This document shows, one piece after another, positions 13,796 to 16,156 of a DNA stretch of 16,156 nt (position 1 is its first letter; each line of letters begins with the position of its first letter). The stretch is from a bacterium. Its GTDB lineage: Bacteria; Patescibacteriota; Gracilibacteria; UBA1369; LOWO2-01-FULL-3. The position numbers and the translations under genes are program-made. The stretch is from assembly GCA_027622635.1 (NCBI GenBank), contig JAQBYK010000016.1, positions 1 through 16,156 on the forward strand, in the 5' to 3' direction. Below the pieces are notes generated by a model that worked only from the letters and a program-made list of their open reading frames with translations, was not told the DNA's origin and made no database searches.

Positions 13796-14128
13796 ATGAC
13801 TAATCAAAATTCAGATCCAATATCTCAAATCAAGAAAGAAGAAGAAAACTCAAGAAAGAAAATAGAAGAATCTCGTAAAGAAAACGAGTTGAAACTTCAA
13901 AAACTCAAAGAAGATTTAGCGGAAAAATGCAAAGAATTTGAAGAATCTTTAAGGCAACGTGGCATAGAAAAATTGGAAACAGTTAAAAAAGAAGCCTCAG
14001 AGCTATTGAAATCCAGAATGGCCACATCAGACAACAATACAAATAAACTTGTTTCAGAAGCCGAATCTAAAAAAGATCAAGCAGTCAAACAAGTACAACA
14101 AAACTTTTTAGAGCACATTAAAGCATAG
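13796..14128 (+). CDS. V/A-type ATPase peripheral stalk subunit (G/H-like coiled coil)
   Basis: A 110-residue, highly charged protein that is almost entirely predicted coiled coil, with ISQIKKEEENSRKKIEESRKE at its start and KKDQAVKQVQQNFLEHI at its end. This is the pattern of the small stalk subunit (called G, H or NtpF) that pairs with subunit E to hold the V1 head against subunit I. Sequence alone would be weak because coiled coils resemble one another, but it lies 6 bases before subunit I, where this subunit is usually encoded in bacterial and archaeal operons. It lacks any membrane segment. The start codon has no proper Shine-Dalgarno. Confidence 0.8.
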   Translation: MTNQNSDPISQIKKEEENSRKKIEESRKENELKLQKLKEDLAEKCKEFEESLRQRGIEKLETVKKEASELLKSRMATSDNNTNKLVSEAESKKDQAVKQVQQNFLEHIKA

Positions 14129-14134
14129 ATAATT

Positions 14135-16099
14135 ATGGCCCTCGCCAAAATCAAGAAAATCCGGCTAATAGCTAATACCAAACAAAAAAACAATATTCTA
14201 GAAATATTGCAGAAAGCGGGTACGGTGGAAATCACCGAGCAAAAAGACGCAGACCTTTCTCCGGACCTAGGTGAGTTACAAAAAGCGGAATTAGAGTACG
14301 CAAATATTGAGTTTGCAATAAAACTTCTCAAGGATTTTGGCAAAAAGAAGGGCATACTTTCACAAGCACCTTCATTCACCATTAAACAGGTGGAAGAGCA
14401 AATAAAAGACTTTGATCACAAAAAAATAGTTAGTGAATGCCAGGATCAAGAAGAAAAACTTATACAGGCAAAAAACGCGTTGAATACCGCAAAACACGAA
14501 ATTGAGAATTTATTGCCATGGAAAAATCTCGACACAAAGTTCGAAGATCTTGAAGGTACTCAAACATCAGGGATAATTCTTGGTAGCGTAAAAACCAACA
14601 ATTTTGAGCCTTTTATTGAGGGACTCCACAGACTGAGCGGATTGATAAGCTCAGACATTATCAAAAAAGACAAAGTGGAAAATTATATAAGAATAGTGTT
14701 TTCCAAGGAGTTGGAAAAAGAAATAAGACAAGTTCTTTCGCAATTCAAATTTCAAGAAGCTGATCTTCCGGAAAGCAAAGGTAGGGTAGCTGATCATATT
14801 GATAAGCTGGAAAAGACTATTGATGAGAATGAAAAAAATCTTAAACAAGTTTATTCAGCTCTAACAAAACTTGCCGAAAATCTCGAAAACCTTGAAATAG
14901 CTAACGACTACTTCTCATGGCAGGTAGAAAAACTGGAAAATGAAAAGAAATTCCTAAATACAGAATACAATTTCACCTTCAAAGGATGGATGCCATCTAA
15001 ACACATAGACACAGTCAAAAAACTAATAGAAGAAAAAACCAATGAGTACGAATTAAGCGAAATCGAAACAGAAAAAGACGAAGTTCCTCCTGTTGTTATC
15101 GAAAACAACAAATTCCTGTCCCCTTTCGAATCGGTTTCCAAAATTTACGGTCTACCAAAACACACAGAGATGGATCCAACTCCATTTTTGGCGGCATACT
15201 TTATAATATTCTTTGCACTTTGCCTTACTGATGCCGGATATGGAATAGTAATGTTTATAACAATGGGCTTAATGCTCAAATTCCTAAAACTGGCGCCGGG
15301 TATAAGAAGTCTCGTAAAACTACTCATGTATGGTGGCGTAATAACCTTTTTTATTGGAGCACTTTTCGGAGGTTGGTTCGGACTTACTCCGGAACAAGTC
15401 CCTCAGGCATTAACCTATACAACTCCGGATGGCGAGTTACTATTCATATTCCAAAAAATTAATGCTCTTGCAGATCCGATTACAGTACTAATTTTAGCAC
15501 TGATACTCGGCTTTATTCAGGTATTAATGGGGGTAACAATGAAATTTGCTCACGACCTTAAAACTGTAGGCAAGAAAGACGCAATGCTGGATTCATTCCC
15601 TTGGGTAGTAATGCTGGCGGGAATAGGATTCTTCATCCTGGCAACAGCACTAAATCTATCACCGTTACTGCAAGCAATCGGAAAATGGTGGGTAATCGGC
15701 GCAGCACTAGTACTCATTCTCACTCAAGGAAGAGACAAAAAAAATATCGTAATGAAATTTTTCTCGGGAATACTTTCTCTATATGGACTGGTTGGATACA
15801 TGAGTGACATTCTTTCATACTCACGTCTACTGGCCCTGGGTCTTGCAACAGCCATAATCGGACTGGCGGTAAACATAGTTGCCGGGCTTGCAATGGGTCT
15901 GCCATATATAGGGTGGCTTCTTGCCATCGTGGTATTCATAGGTGGCCACATTTTCAATCTACTAATAAATGCATTAGGTTCGTTTATCCATTCGGGACGT
16001 CTCCAATTTGTGGAATTCTTCACAAAGTTTATGGAAGGAGGCGGAGACGAACTACGACCTTTAAGTAAAAAAACTAAATATATATTTTTAACCAAATAA
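14135..16099 (+). CDS. ntpI: V/A-type ATPase subunit I (membrane a-subunit)
   Basis: Subunit I carries the ion half-channels and links the stator to the membrane ring. The N-terminal half (about 1-345) is soluble, beginning MALAKIKKIRLIANTKQ and holding two long coiled-coil stretches (about 60-110 and 225-280). The C-terminal half has about seven to eight membrane helices, with FFALCLTDAGYGIVMF, KFAHDLKTVGKKDAMLDSFPWV, the channel motif DILSYSRLLALGLA (essential Arg near residue 564), GGHIFNLLINALGSFIHSGRLQFVEFF and the conserved end KFMEGGGDELRPL. The length of 654 residues is normal. The gene sits 6 bases after the stalk subunit and 4 bases before subunit K. I cannot tell H+ from Na+ specificity here, since that depends on subunit K, which is cut off. 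Confidence 0.95.
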   Translation: MALAKIKKIRLIANTKQKNNILEILQKAGTVEITEQKDADLSPDLGELQKAELEYANIEFAIKLLKDFGKKKGILSQAPSFTIKQVEEQIKDFDHKKIVSECQDQEEKLIQAKNALNTAKHEIENLLPWKNLDTKFEDLEGTQTSGIILGSVKTNNFEPFIEGLHRLSGLISSDIIKKDKVENYIRIVFSKELEKEIRQVLSQFKFQEADLPESKGRVADHIDKLEKTIDENEKNLKQVYSALTKLAENLENLEIANDYFSWQVEKLENEKKFLNTEYNFTFKGWMPSKHIDTVKKLIEEKTNEYELSEIETEKDEVPPVVIENNKFLSPFESVSKIYGLPKHTEMDPTPFLAAYFIIFFALCLTDAGYGIVMFITMGLMLKFLKLAPGIRSLVKLLMYGGVITFFIGALFGGWFGLTPEQVPQALTYTTPDGELLFIFQKINALADPITVLILALILGFIQVLMGVTMKFAHDLKTVGKKDAMLDSFPWVVMLAGIGFFILATALNLSPLLQAIGKWWVIGAALVLILTQGRDKKNIVMKFFSGILSLYGLVGYMSDILSYSRLLALGLATAIIGLAVNIVAGLAMGLPYIGWLLAIVVFIGGHIFNLLINALGSFIHSGRLQFVEFFTKFMEGGGDELRPLSKKTKYIFLTK

Positions 16100-16103
16100 A
16101 ATC

Positions 16104-16156
16104 ATGGCAGAATTTTTTGCACAATGGGGTGGTCTAGCCCTAGCCCTCGCAGGAGC
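16104..16156 (+). CDS. ntpK: V/A-type ATPase subunit K (rotor ring proteolipid), 5' end only
   Basis: Seventeen codons are visible before the window ends: MAEFFAQWGGLALALAG, the start of a first membrane helix rich in Gly and Ala as in V-type proteolipids. Position directly after subunit I is the standard one. The ion-binding glutamate lies beyond the edge. Confidence 0.8.
   Translation, partial: MAEFFAQWGGLALALAG

Noticed and set aside
1..16156. CRISPR arrays, insertion sequences, prophage or toxin-antitoxin genes
   Set aside because: I saw no regularly spaced repeats, no transposase or integrase motifs, and no small paired genes of that kind.

Overview
The window is a 16.2-kb stretch of AT-rich bacterial DNA with short intergenic spaces. 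It carries a nearly complete de novo pyrimidine pathway and the start of a V/A-type ATPase operon. UGA serves as an ordinary stop (rsmA and the exonuclease gene both end in TGA at sensible places), so lineages that read UGA as glycine are unlikely. A V/A-type ATPase, a class 1B dihydroorotate dehydrogenase, almost no Shine-Dalgarno sequences and several strongly diverged enzymes would suit a Candidate Phyla Radiation bacterium of the Peregrinibacteria type. That placement is inference; no 16S or ribosomal protein gene is present to confirm it.

Layout. 1-1050 (+): the C-terminal part of a P-type cation ATPase that has lost its hallmark catalytic motifs and is split by a frameshift at a run of nine A. 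1010-1980 (+): a DUF167/YggU protein, then rsmA. 2015-3133 (+): a divergent carbamate-kinase-like protein, convergent with and overlapping pyrF. 3120-8812 (-): the operon pyrB-pyrC-pyrD-pyrK-pyrE-pyrF, reading right to left from a promoter near 8836-8864. 8882-9337 (+): a small membrane protein of unknown function. 9604-10665 (+): carA without a neighbouring carB. 10666-11444: a long gene-poor region holding a probable structured non-coding RNA on the minus strand (about 11063-10681, with good promoter and intrinsic terminator), a tRNA-like element on the minus strand with damaged acceptor and D arms, and a truncated second copy of its 3' half. 11445-13721 (+): a DinG-like protein with an intact DEDDh exonuclease domain fused to a helicase domain that has lost its ATPase motifs. 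13796-16156 (+): V/A-ATPase peripheral stalk G/H-like subunit, subunit I, and the first 17 codons of subunit K.

How the genes work together. PyrB, C, D/K, E and F turn carbamoyl phosphate and aspartate into UMP. CarA supplies glutamine-derived ammonia to a CarB that must be encoded elsewhere, and the carbamate-kinase-like protein could be a second carbamoyl-phosphate route. Putative promoters often place the transcription start at or very near the start codon, which with the lack of Shine-Dalgarno motifs suggests leaderless or SD-independent translation. The most interesting items are the minus-strand RNA, the exonuclease with a dead helicase, the pump that has lost its catalytic motifs, and the tRNA-like remnants.
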